From NCBI GenBank assembly GCA_001599595.1, contig BCHH01000003.1:2833151-2897150 (forward strand): a stretch of DNA of 64,000 bases, given 5' to 3'. Numbering within the stretch: position 1 is the stretch's first letter; every line of letters begins with the position of its first letter. This document shows, piece after piece, positions 1 to 10,627 of this stretch. A program made the position numbers and the translations under genes. The stretch is from Beverwykella pulmonaria. Its lineage: Eukaryota; Ascomycota; Dothideomycetes; Pleosporales; Melanommataceae. Under the pieces are notes generated by a model. That model made no database searches, was not told the DNA's origin, and saw only the letters and a list, made by a program, of their open reading frames with translations.

Positions 1-680
1 AGGTAAGCTTCTTAGGGTACGTCTGCACAATTGCAGGTTTTGTAGAAGATAGTTAGCTTCTAGTCTAGGCTGTCTCCTGTTCTGCTGTATTTAAACTCGT
101 CTGTGTACATCTTTAATAAGTTTGTGAGATTCCTGCTATGGCCCTGTACAGGTCCCTAATTTGTAGGTAGTTGTACGTGAACTAGAGGTTCTTGGAGGTG
201 ATGCTAGGGGGAAGGTTGCTGTGCGTTTTGAGACTGCTGTGGGACACACTTAATAGTTGTACTAGAGATCCTTCTTAATAGTAGCTTGGACTTGAATTCA
301 ACGCCCTGCTTAAGTGCAAGGTCAATCTCTTTGTCTAACTACTTGTGTTGTTTGTCCTTATAAGCAAGTTAGACTAGTGATGCTCTAATTGTGGTATTCT
401 TATTATTTAGAGGTATGTGTACGCCTCTGCTTTGTAGATATAACTTCAACTCCTAGAGGTCGCGTTTTTTAATAAGAGTGAAGGCCTCTTCTGTAAACGT
501 GTTGAAGTCCTCCTAATAGCATTCCCATAGATCTCTGTCTATAGCTGTCCTATATTGCAAGTACTTCTAGGTTATGTATCTATTTACCTGTTCCTTAGTT
601 GTATTATTATTAATCTTGATGCCATCTTTCTATTTTGTCTTTATCTCCTTGTATTCAGTCGTTATCTTCTCAGTCGTCAT
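1..680 (-). pseudogene. Ty3/gypsy retrotransposon gag relic, cut by the window edge
   Basis: On the minus strand one frame can be read from an ATG at 680 to the window edge. It is interrupted by about nine TAG/TAA codons, with no frameshift seen. The translation has the texture of a fungal gypsy gag: an acidic/lysine-rich N-terminal part, then a segment containing NLLKMYTDEFKYS and KLTIFYKTCNCADVP, which resembles the nucleocapsid-proximal region of these gags. Most stops sit where CAA/CAG (Gln) or TGG (Trp) is expected, so C-to-T change on either strand explains them. This is the pattern of repeat-induced point mutation. The rest of the element (protease, RT, integrase) would lie off the left edge. 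The family assignment rests on remembered sequence character, not a search. Confidence 0.6.
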
Positions 681-1060
681 CTTCACAAAGGGGTGGAGAT
701 TTGTGAGGGGTAGAGATTTGTGGAGGGGTGTTTCAAATCTTGTTAGGTTTGGAGGGGAGGTTAAGGTGTGATTCTGCGCGGTCGCAGATGGTTGGAGGGG
801 TGTTTCTTAAAGTTGTAGAAACTATGGTGGTCCTCAAGACTGTGTTAAGGGTGAATAGCGTGGGGTTTGATCTGTTTGGTGCGCAAAGACTTGAGTCCTA
901 AACAAAAGAAACTGATTAGTGTTGGTAACCCTGAGGTTATTCACGGTCACAGTAGAGGTAATCGACTAGTTGAATGTATTACCACGTAGCAGTGGGCTCC
1001 AATACCGTAGTATTAGTGTCCTGCTTGTGTGGTGATGATATTCTTAAGGTTCTAAGATAC
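681..1060. other. Non-coding flank upstream of the gag relic
   Basis: T/G-rich sequence with no open frame. It lies 5' of the minus-strand gag relic, where the 5' LTR and leader would be expected. I could not define LTR ends because no second copy is in the window. Confidence 0.3.
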
Positions 1061-1204
1061 GAGGATCCTTGAGGATCCTTGACTCAGAAAGCTGATCACG
1101 TGACTGCCGAGGATCCTTGAGGATCCTTGACTCAGAAAGCTGATCACGTGACTGCCGAGGATCCTTGAGGATCCTTGACTCAGAAAGCTGATCATGTGAC
1201 TGCC
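1061..1204. repeat. Three-copy 48-bp tandem repeat
   Basis: Units occupy 1061-1108, 1109-1156 and 1157-1204. Each starts with two copies of GAGGATCCTT and ends with TGATCACGTGACTGCC. Copies 1 and 2 are identical and copy 3 differs by CACGTG to CATGTG, a C-to-T change at CpG. Each unit carries two BamHI-type GGATCC sites and one TCACGTGA palindrome. Confidence 0.9.
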
Positions 1205-3134
1205 GCCAGAGCGGGGAAATCACGTGATATCAACGCTGAGAAATCATGTGATACCAACAGGTAGGTATGTTGATAATCTTCTGGTATCATGAAAGGGACC
1301 TGGAGGGCAAGTCCTGAGTGCAAACAGCCTTTGGCATGTTTCCGACAAAATTGAGGCAACGAAAAAGTCATCCAGGCCCCTCTACCAATACGATCAGTGG
1401 TCATGACCGACCCCTGGAAAGACTCGTACATATGACCATGGCTGTCAAGGTAGATAGTGTGAGTACCGCACCGGCTTGAACATCAATTGTCTGTTCGGTG
1501 TCATAAGTCAAGCCCATTCCGTACAGGAACTTCGGGGAAATAGTAAAGACACCCGGAGCTGTTAGGCTATCCAGCTTGAAGGTAGATATATGGCTCGACC
1601 AAACGAGCCCGATCTGGCACCATTGACACAAATTTTATACAGTAGATAGGTTACTGGAGACTGTGTCGTTGTAGAGGCAGCAGAGACCACTAGGTTGTCC
1701 AAATAGTTCATTCACGTGATTTGCTTACTGCCTTTGTCAGCTATATGCACGATAATGGCAATCTCTGTCCAGGGACTCCCTCTTCGGGCTTAGTGCAGTC
1801 CCTCGCTTATCCATATCAGGCATCGCTCCTCGCTCCATCAGCCGGCTGCTTTTGACGTCTATAAAATGGTCGCCCTCCCCTCGCCAGGCTTCATCTTCAT
1901 ATCTTTCCTTTAATTCTCTAACCCCACCCCAGCGCCTCTGCAACCAAGCGGTCCACGCCCTTTCTACGCTTCGCCTGCCTGCTTATGTGAGGGGCGTTTA
2001 GGGAGAAAGGCAAGGGCACTGGAGAGATAGTAATCAGTATATTCTAATATAATATAGAGTAGAGACGAATTCTTCACTAGCTAAGGATTCGGAAGGTATA
2101 ACTATATAAGAGTCACCACATGACCATAGAGCTCCTATGCATGGCTCGAGATAGTTCCGATAGGATTCCGCCAGTATAGGTGTGACACTAGGAGATTATG
2201 GGAAAGCGCTATCTACGTCATAGTTAAGGGAAATCCCTATCAGGGAGGAAGACAGCTCTAAGAAATTAAGGGCAGAGAATACGTGGGCCTTTTCGATCCA
2301 GTTGTTGATTGCTATTGTAGTATTGTAGTATTGTTCGCGTAGTTCCAGATGGCGCTGAGCGGAACGACGTCGGGAATATATTACAAAGATGGAGCCAAGG
2401 AATTGACGGTTGTCATCCTTTCCTGCAGCATCAGTTGTAATATCTCCGCGGGCATTACCATTGACGTGGGTGGTAGAAAGAGTAGGAAGAAGTTGGTGGT
2501 GGAGCAAATTTTCAGGCAGGGGTGACTGAGGAAGCTTTGCATACGCTACGAAGGAGAAGGGGCTTGTTGCTAGTGGGATCGGAGGGAAAGAGTCTTTAAA
2601 AAAAGAAGTAGGCTAAATGTGAGGATCGCTAGTAAGATTTCAAATCGAATCGTTTACACTTAGTGTTCTCTCTCTTTGCTCGCCCTGAAAAGTTCGTTAT
2701 GTGGAGTGCTGCTGTGGCTCCTGATAATTTTCTCATCTAAGAAACGACGGAAACGAATTGGGTAAGCGCAACTTCTCGACCAGACGCCTGAGAGCACTTT
2801 TCCACTGGCTGCAGATTCCCATCTTCAACTAGTCAACACGTCTCTAGTTCCATCGAAGCTGTGATCTTGTTCAGGGCGATTTGGTACGACGGGCAACTAT
2901 TCTCGAACGCCTTTCGAATATGGCCGGCTGCGATGCTGCTCGCTTGCACATAGCCTGGACGCCAGCCAAGAATCCATGCAATTGAACGGAGATGTCGCCT
3001 AACCACGCCATGACGGCAATCGCAGCCCAGCCTAGCTAAAGAAGGCTGCAGTCAGCTGATCTGGAATGAGCTCGGCTCTCAGCTCGAAGGTCACGTCACC
3101 AAAAAAAGTCAGCAGACATTGAGGATACTGTAGT
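1205..3134. other. Gene-poor stretch with a possible decayed secreted-protein relic
   Basis: No intact gene was found. On the minus strand, about 1631-1401 reads a coherent stretch including FTISPKFLYGMGLTYDTEQ and IDVQAGAVLTL. This resembles the beta-rich repeats of some fungal secreted proteins, but the frame soon breaks. About 2035-2120 is AT-rich. Nothing else is recognisable. Confidence 0.3.
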
Positions 3135-3143
3135 TATATAAAT
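3135..3143 (+). promoter_or_regulatory. Probable TATA box of the HET-domain gene
   Basis: TATATAAAT lies 63 bp upstream of the ATG at 3206, a plausible core-promoter distance for a fungal gene. Confidence 0.5.
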
Positions 3144-3205
3144 CAGACCGCGTAAGATGAGCGAGATATCCTCCTCTGAATCTAACTTGCTAAACCCCCG
3201 CTATC

Positions 3206-5670
3206 ATGAGTTCACGTCATCCACTACCGCCTCACCTGGCACAATTTGTGCATGAAGATGAACACTCATTCTTCACGGATGAGGTTCGATCGGAGCAACA
3301 GGGTGACCTACATAGGCGCGTCGAGGACCTACGGCGTGACCAGGATGAAAGAAACGCTGCATTCAATGATGCTTGGAGCACTCGTGGAAACATCAAGAAT
3401 GCGCTCACGCGATCCGGCGACTTTGCGACTCATGATGGGAGAGATGAACCAACGGGTCTCGAAGTGCCTGGGGTTATCGCGGTCACGCCTGATGGGAATG
3501 TGTACGAGAGCAAGCAGCAGAATGATATGTCTCTGCAACAGAAGATGACGCGAGACATTGTTGCGATGAGAAGCAACAAATTGTCTGGGCGAAACGGCCT
3601 CGATATGTTCGATCTGTTCCGGAAGCCCGACGCGAAATCTAGCGGTAATAGCACGAAAAAGTGTGAGACATGTCTCAACCTCCAAGATACGTACGGGAAA
3701 ATTTCACTAGGGAAACTTCAGCAGTCTCGAAAGGGCTGCCCAACTTGTAGGATGATTCTCGATGCACTCGAGATATATAGCCGGGTCTTCGACGAAGACG
3801 ATAGAGTAAGGGTATTTGCTCCTATATCAAGGGGAAACACGCTGCGCATTTGGTGCCAGGGTAAGCTATCTACGGTCGGAGAAATTCCGTTTATGATTGA
3901 GCTGTACGTTCTTCCAGGTAAGTAATAAATGTTTGGTACCTAGATTTTTGCTTACCATCCTGATATGTGCATGAAACAGGACAACCATCACCTTGGCCCT
4001 CAATCTCGGCAAGCACTGAAATCTCGGGCGATACGTCAAGCCCTGAAGCATTCGCCCAAGCTAGATACTGGCTCAGCAACTGTATCCAGAATCATGACCG
4101 ATGTCCGTCCAACGAAGATGTTCCTTTGCCTACCCGTCTTTTGTACTTCAAGCATGATGGCGAGAGATGGAATATTCGACTAGCTGAAACCCTAGGGTCG
4201 GTCGGTCGTTATGCCTGCTTGAGCCACCGCTGGGGAAAGCAAGGAGCGGCTGAACTGTTGCAAACAGAACGTGGCAATTATGAAGATCACTTGAAAGAGA
4301 TATCTGTCCAGTCTCTCCCACGAACATTCCAACATGCCATAGTTTCTTCACGTCGGCTTGGTCTGCAGTACCTCTGGATCGACTCATTATGCATTATACA
4401 AGACGATAATGCAGATTGGCGCGCTGAGGCTGCGAAAATGGGCTCTTATTATGGGAATGCGTACGTTACCATCGCGGCTTCATGGTCGCTGGGGCCAAAA
4501 GGGGGTTGCTTCTCATACGCAGAACCGGAGTATATTGGACGCCAACTATATCGACAAGAAGGTTGTACCGTTAATGTACGCCGAATCATCGCGCACGGAT
4601 TTCGGTGGCCCTTGCTAGGACGCGGTTGGATTTACCAGGAAAGACTTCTGTCTCCACGGGTTCTGCATTTTGGTCCACTGGAGTTGGTCTGGGAATGTTA
4701 CACATGCACTACTTGCGAGTGCGCCCAAAGCGACAACCTACACACGGAACTCTCTAACAAGATTGAGCATTCGCAAATAATGGGGCGTACCACTACAAGG
4801 GAGATTTTTCGCAACAGATGGAGAAATATGATCCAAGAGTATTCCCGGCTGGACCTTACCTTTGCAAAAGATCGATTCCCAGCTCTAGCCGGTCTGGCAA
4901 AGCAGATGCAAAGTTATCGTAAGTCGGACTACTATGCTGGGCTTTGGGCAGATTCTTTCATAGGCGATCTACTGTGGGAGGCTAATTATGGAATGTTCGA
5001 ACAAGCGGAGCCCAGGGAATCCGATAACAAAGCCCCCACGTGGTCATGGGCGTCGGTCAATGCACAATACATCAATTACGGCAATGTTGGGACAATGGCG
5101 ACTCCATCCGGACTCGAGAGATGCTACGATCGGATTCAGACAACATTTGTCAAGCTCCTAAGCGTTGATGGAGAGCCCTTGGCTGAGGGGAACTCCGGCG
5201 AAAGCGAAGACTGCCAAATTCTTCTTCGGGGGCCTTGCGTAAAGGGAATCGTTCAACATAGTCCCATCCACGACCCTCCCAATCCCAGCATATATGACAA
5301 CCCACGTTATTACGAAATGCAAAAGGAATACTACGAAGAACGCAAGCACAAACTAAAAAGTGCACTTCGACTCGATGGCGTAGAGCCTTCTACATTTAAT
5401 TCTGGTCAAGAATTCACACCAGATTACGGCTTGTTCTCCAGAGGAAGATATCACATAGATTCCGGCGCGTCGGTCTTGGTCGTGAAGATGGCAGCTGTCG
5501 AGGCTGACGACGCTATCTATTCGGATGATCGGATTCTTTGCTTGGTGTTGCGTCAACTGTCACCGTTCCCAAGAACGTACGAACGAATTGGTCTCGCGAA
5601 GTGGAGGTCCAATGATGATTCTGTGAAGGCATTTGAGGAGGCGGAAGACATGGTACTGAGAGTCATATAA
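3206..5670 (+). CDS. Heterokaryon-incompatibility (HET) domain protein
   Basis: Two exons, 3206-3917 and 3980-5670, are separated by a 62-nt intron (GTAAGT...ACAG) that joins the frames exactly, giving 800 aa. The first ~160 residues are polar and probably disordered. A Cys-rich segment (CETC...CPTC, about residues 152-180) precedes the core, as is common in this family. The HET domain lies at about 310-460: RYACLSHRWG, LPRTFQHAI, then YLWIDSLCIIQDD, followed by the AAKMGSYYGNAYVTIAAS block. After it comes GRGWIYQERLLSPRVLHFG, also typical. HET proteins trigger or modulate cell death when unlike fungal individuals fuse; partners and target are unknown here. The gene appears intact while its neighbours (gag relic, secreted-protein relic, NLR relic) are decayed. 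Its role in incompatibility is inferred from the family only. Confidence 0.9.
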
Positions 5671-6631
5671 GAAACACAGTGGTTCGCAACTCAATTACTA
5701 CCTGCTAGTAGACTGCGCGTGCATCTGGGGATAGCTTAATCTGAATAAGCAGCATTAGAGAGTCCCTGGGTTCATGGTACCTTGATGCAGTCGAAACTAC
5801 CAGTAGGCAGTGTCGCTTTCTTCAGCAGGACGTAAATATGTGGATTTTTCATTCGAGTATGCTCATCGCTGGTTGATCAACAAGGCTTTTGCAAAGATAG
5901 ATCCGATTTTCTGGTCACTTGTCCATCTGAAGTGAAGGGTGCGAATTGAAGGTGCAGCAGCAGAGTCGAATGTTGTACACGACAGTGGAATAATGATAGC
6001 AGCCCATAGCGATCAGCACTCTAAAAACCTACATGTGGCGCGATCGATGCATATATTAACGAATTTAAGCGATCTTTGAATTAGAAAACGATAGCCAGTA
6101 GAGCTTGTCTTTCAGGTATCGCGTGCTTTCGATGTCACTTTACGCCCGGTGTCTTGATGCCCTCTGACGTCTCTTTTCACACACTCCTGCGGCGGACCAT
6201 CGTCAGCGATCGTCGGACAATATCCCTCCATGACGCCTACTCTTCGTGCTAAACGAGACTACCTCTGGCAGCCCCTTAGGTTATCCATATTCTGTCCGTT
6301 TTCAAATCAGAGGGCTCGAATGCGCCGTTGGTTCAAGACGATACTTCGAAACGGCACAAACATCGAACATCACTGTGGACCGCCATTCTTCGCTATAGGA
6401 CTTAAGGGGCTGTATAGTGTACGGTAGTTAACCGTTAGGTAGATTTTCTGTAGCGCGACTTAGACCAAGCCCTACGCGCATAGAATTTTTACAAATCGCC
6501 TGAATCTTGATAGAACAAAAGGCTAGCGTTGACGGCCAGGTAATAGGTAATGACGTCATCATAGGGGAAACAAAACGGAGCCTTAGTTCCCTTACAATCC
6601 ACGAGGCATTGTTATAATTAGAAACGAGATA
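5671..6631. other. Intergenic region downstream of the HET gene
   Basis: The first few hundred bases are probably HET 3' UTR. I see no conserved coding sequence, repeat or RNA gene in the remainder. Confidence 0.4.
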
Positions 6632-7815
6632 TTAAACTATTGCAAAGTGAGCTTGGCCAATAAAAGCTGCAAGTGACTCCAAAAGCGGCGAAAGAAAACC
6701 TCCAAAAAAGGAGTTAAAATTCCCCGGACATAGAGTTACTGTAGTAATATGGTGCATACGCAATTGAAAAACACCCACTTCGGTACAATTTTGACATTGC
6801 CTTCCAACTGAAGGTTTGATATAGCAACGCGCACACAGGACAGTCGCTTTGGAGTCGGCAAAGATGAGGCCGTCTTATATCAACGTGGAGTTCATCGTGA
6901 ATCCCCATTTGGTAGTTCCTGTTAGAGTAGTGATATTGATTTGTGGCGGTGCAGGACAAGATCCGAAGAGGCACTTGAACGCGTCGTAAATCCCTTTGCT
7001 GGCAGCACTGTGAGCGTCAGAACAGGCGATAAATCACCCTTACGAAAACGTACATTGCACCGCAAACTTCGCAAATTTCTCCCACCAGATCATCTCCCAT
7101 AATTTCAAAAAAAGTATCACAGCCATCACTCTTCTCGAGAGCATGTCTCGCTCGTAGCTCGGGACATTGCTTGGCTTTACGGCAACACGAGGCGCTAGCG
7201 TGGGAGCAGCACGTGCTGGGCTGCGTCGTTTCGTATTACCAGAAGAAGTAGTAATTGTCATTGAGGTATTGATTGCCGCATCGTAGACCACGTCATCAGT
7301 GCCGAAAAAGTCTGAACTAACGAGTTTGACTGGCGACTCGTCAGTGACATTGGGCTCACTCTCCTCTCCCAGGGCATTCATAGCGTCAGAAATGGGGGTC
7401 TCAGGAGGATCAAGATGATCTGCTGTCATAGCAGCTTGCAAACTAGCTTGGTACTGTGGGACAATACTATAAGGCTTAGCAGCAACTGGCTGAACTGTTA
7501 CCGTCGCATCATTCTTCTTTTTATTGGAATATCAATGGTGCCATCTAGGTCCAGTTTTGGTAGGCCCGCAGTAAGGCCATTGAGTGTAGCTTGTGCGGAT
7601 GGATCTAACACCCAAGAAGATGTTGTGGACGGCACAATACTTCCAGTCGTAGAGGAGGCACTGAGACTTGAGCTGTCAGAGACGGAAGTTATCGTGCTTG
7701 TATAGGTCATAGTTACTAAAGACGGTGTAATGGTCGACACAAAGGTAGAAGAGGTCAATGTGCCGGCCCTAGAATACGTAAAGGACGAAGCGACAGTGGT
7801 AGTGTAGCTCGTCAT
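6632..7815 (-). pseudogene. Frameshifted Ser/Thr-rich secreted-type protein relic
   Basis: Reading the minus strand from 7815, a Ser/Thr-rich segment (VSTITPSLVTMTYTSTITS) leads to LPKLDLDGTIDIP. The frame then shifts at an A5 run (7518-7522). One missing A separates it from a long continuation starting NDATVTVQPVAAKPYSIVP and including PVKLVSSDFFGTDD. A second frame change near 7180 leads to CDTFFEIMGDDLVGEICEVC. After a likely short intron (GT at about 7052, CTGAC branch site, CAG near 7007) it continues with GIYDAFKCLFGSCPAPP, an in-frame TAA, and CARCYIKPS...VTLCPGNFNS, ending at 6632. Upstream, about 8020-7850 also reads coherently (FADEVSASVAKPWPSG). The Cys-containing tail resembles fungal secreted metallopeptidase-like tails, which I could not confirm. 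Several breaks make a working gene unlikely unless some are assembly errors. Confidence 0.45.
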
Positions 7816-8269
7816 TTGACTACCGTCAGATCTAGATATTAGCTGTTGTATCTAATGTCCAACTCATCGATGAGGTTGTAACCATCGAATAACGTGAAAA
7901 GTAAGGTTCCAGAGGGCCAGGGTTTCGCTACACTTGCAGAAACCTCGTCAGCGAAGTCAAGAAGAATCTTGGTAATTGAGTAAATCACAACACTGAGAGT
8001 GCCGATACTCTCCTGTAGACCCGGGCACCATACCAGCCACGTGGATATACCACTGACTAATCCCGTCCGTTATCATATATATATCAGCTGTACATTACAC
8101 ACAAAGATACATACAATACACATCTTTATACACCAACCCTACTTACATCTCCAGTAGGATATCCTTGTTACTTGAGGCAAGCTGGCTTTGATCAACATGG
8201 TGTACGTTCCTGGACTAGACTCAGCGTAGAAGAGAGTCAGAGCGATCGCGGGACTCAAATTCTCTGAGC

Positions 8270-9251
8270 TGGAGCGATCGAAGGATGGATCGCGCGTCGG
8301 GAGTAAAACACAATTGGCGGCCTAGAGGCTGAAGGTGAAGGTGACATCTGGGAGCTTCTATACGATGCTGATAGTGTAGAACTGTGGAAAATAGTGTTAG
8401 AAGGTGTAATCGATGTTACAATGCTTCATGTTGACGTCTGAATTGTGCTTGATACAGCGCGGATAGCGGAGCTGCTAGAGAGGCCGCGGGTTGTACTCTA
8501 CGAACGTCTAATAGCAGACAAGCCTCTAGCTCCTGAGCATGTACCGAAAGCGGATTGGCAACTGGTTTGACAGTGGTCCTTCGTGGATCCGCAGTACTTA
8601 TCGCGGGAGCAGCAATTTCCATAAGATGACCCTAGACATGGCTGTCCACCGAAATCGGTCGATACCACAACGACTATTATGCGAGACCAGTACAGAAGAA
8701 GCTCAAGGGATCGCGCTGCTTAAAGTGGAAGCAGATCGTGTGGACCAAAGGAGTGTGCTGTCTCCATCGATTCCTGACGACAAGGGCGTAGAGTCAAAAC
8801 CAGAGCAAGAGCCGAAGCCAGACTGACATCCTGTTGAACAGTAGGCAGACATCTTCCCACAATACCTGTACCATGAACAGCAGAACTCAGAAGCGCAGAT
8901 GAGACCGTTGGCGTCGTATCCACACTTATCGGTCGATTTGACAATTGGGGTCGACAAGATGGAAGGTCTTGCAACAGAAGTAACCGCAGAGGAAGATGTG
9001 CGCTCGCAACGACCAAAGGCAAGTCGGCAGTCCTGCACGAGGTTAGTCCGGCTAGGCTAGCTGAAACTGGTTGAAAGTCACTGAATAACTTACAAGATTC
9101 ACCTAGTAGTACCACACCAACCGTACTGGCTACAACACTTATTGTCTTTGCATTTCTGATTGCCTGCTCCAGGACCGCATTGACTTGGATCCAATTGGGT
9201 GGCGCAAGTGGAGAAGGTGGCGAGAGCCGAGACGAAGATTGAGCTCCTCAT
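8270..9251 (-). pseudogene. Decayed secreted protein with three hevein-type (CBM18) chitin-binding modules
   Basis: An ATG at 9251 starts a signal-peptide-like segment (MRSSIFVSALATFSTCA) followed by a first module (CGPGAGNQKC...CCSQYGWCG). Its distal part breaks near 9101-9103: one extra G puts SESCK out of frame. A possible 51-nt intron (9102-9052) bypasses this but loses the usual Tyr-Cys. A second module at about 8930-8800 has all eight cysteines (DKCGYDANGLIC, CCSWYRYCG, YCSTGCQSGFGSC). A third at about 8655-8530 has PCLGSSYGNCCSRDKYCG and CQTSCQSAFGTC, but its leading Cys-Gly is one base out of frame near 8663. A Ser/Thr-rich tail with an in-frame TGA runs to about 8270. Such proteins bind chitin in the wall or shield it from chitinases. 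The architecture is clear; functionality is doubtful because of at least two single-base breaks plus a stop. Confidence 0.6.
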
Positions 9252-9721
9252 GGTGATCTAATGGGCGTCGATAAAATGCAACAAGAAACAAGAGGTAGGC
9301 TGCAAACCGCAGGAAGAGTGTGAACCAGAACGTTGCCTTCCTAATCGACGGGCGGGGCCTCCGTCGCTATAAAAGCTATCGTCGGGTGGCCTGTTTTGGC
9401 GAGGGCTCGAAGTACTTCATAGAGTATTCTTGAAAATCGTCTTGAGGCCGTCTGACCCCTTGCGCAGTTCAAGTCGTGAACGCTTCAAAAAATATTTGGT
9501 TGTCTGGGTGTGTTTAGCTAGGCGGGAAGTTCCTTGACACATCTTTATTACATCCCTACCTACTTACATTTTCAAATCTCGAGAATTGCGACTAGAGGTC
9601 GAAGACGGTATTGGGCAGTAGCGGGAAGTTGAACTGTCCAGCCTTAAATCAAGATTGAGAGTAAAAATTCTTTCCATAATTCTTCAAAGCGTAGCAGATG
9701 TATTAGATATGATGCTGCTTT
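9252..9721. other. Intergenic region
   Basis: Lies between the chitin-binding relic's start and the stop of the membrane protein, both on the minus strand. A TATAAAAG-like motif near 9367 could belong to the promoter of the former. Nothing else was seen. Confidence 0.3.
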
Positions 9722-10627
9722 TCACACCCTGACCATACATATCCGGCCTCCATCTGGTATGTGCTTATCTGTCTGACTTTTGAACCAACACGTTGACGGA
9801 TCATTAAGGTCCATTACGTATACCGCGCCTTGACAATCTGGATACTTGGTACAGTTACCAGCGCAGGAAAGGAGGCTGTCTGCTTTGAAATGACCTGTGT
9901 CATTGGCGTTAAAGTTGCAGTTTGCATAGCAATAGACAGTAAAAGTAACACCATTTGCGGTGATGTTCTGATTATCAGTTCCTGGACAGCCGGCTTGATC
10001 TATTTGGACACTTGGTGTAGAAGAGGTCGTAGAAGAGGTCGTAGAAGAGGTCATAGAAGAAGTCGCAGTAGAGGTCGCAGAAATGGTAGGTGCGGTAGAA
10101 GTTGTGGCCTGACTTTTTGCATAGTTAGTCTAAAATCCTTTAGAATTGTCACATTGCTTACTTTGCCATCGCTGCTTTATGAGGCTTAGTACCCAATGAG
10201 ACTCCAACACCTACACCAACAGCGATGCAAATGACCAGAAAGATGACAGCAGCACATGGCCATTCAATTGGTAACAAACTTTTAGACCTAACATAAGTGT
10301 TAAAGGACCTAAACGGATAGAGATGTGAAGATTAACCTACTTCTTGTGCGCGGGCGGACTCTTGCTTTCCTCCTCCCTCCGAGCTGGATTTTCCTCCTCC
10401 TTCCGAGCTGGATTTTCCTCCTCCTTCCGAGCTGGATTTTCCTCCTCCTTCCGAGCTGGATTTTCAGGCAATTGCACATACACATTCGTGGTGTGATTCC
10501 CAGTGGATTGGGTGACATTGCCTGAGTTGTTGCTCTGGGTTCCGTCAATATTGTTATATTGGTGTCCATAATCGCGCTTGCTAAATGAGTTCCCGGAGAA
10601 CGGGTTGTCGTTCGCTCGTGTTTGCAT
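9722..10627 (-). CDS. Single-pass membrane protein with cytosolic repeats and PAN/apple-like ectodomain
   Basis: Three exons, 10627-10341, 10287-10162 and 10112-9722, join in frame across introns of 53 and 49 nt (the second with an ACTAAC branch site), giving 267 aa. Residues 1-95 are polar, without a signal peptide. They hold an N/G/T/Q-rich motif (QYNNIDGTQSNNSGN, about 22-45) and four copies of NPARKEEE (about 56-87). One hydrophobic segment (AAVIFLVICIAVGVGVGV, about 105-126) is followed by a Ser/Thr stalk (about 137-165). The C-terminal Cys-rich domain starts CPGTDNQNI and contains FTVYCYANCNF, CAGNCTKYPDCQGAVYV and CWFKS, a pattern typical of fungal PAN/apple domains that bind protein or carbohydrate. 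The basic/acidic repeats before the helix suggest N-in, C-out topology. A surface receptor or adhesin role is inference. It sits beside the chitin-binding relic and an NLR relic carrying a similar N/G/T motif. Confidence 0.75.
10369..10464. repeat. Four-copy 24-bp coding tandem repeat
   Basis: Four head-to-tail 24-bp units (10369, 10393, 10417, 10441) encode NPARKEEE on the minus strand within exon 1 of the PAN-domain membrane protein. Units differ at most by one or two bases, so copy number is probably variable between strains. Confidence 0.95.

Noticed and set aside
1061..1204. CRISPR-like regular repeats
   Set aside because: The units are contiguous with no unique spacers; this is a simple tandem repeat in a eukaryote.
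6714..6974. Minus-strand frame with a CPVCALLYQTF piece resembling a HET-protein N-terminal Cys segment
   Set aside because: The neighbouring frame reads a much longer coherent sequence continuous with the secreted-protein relic.
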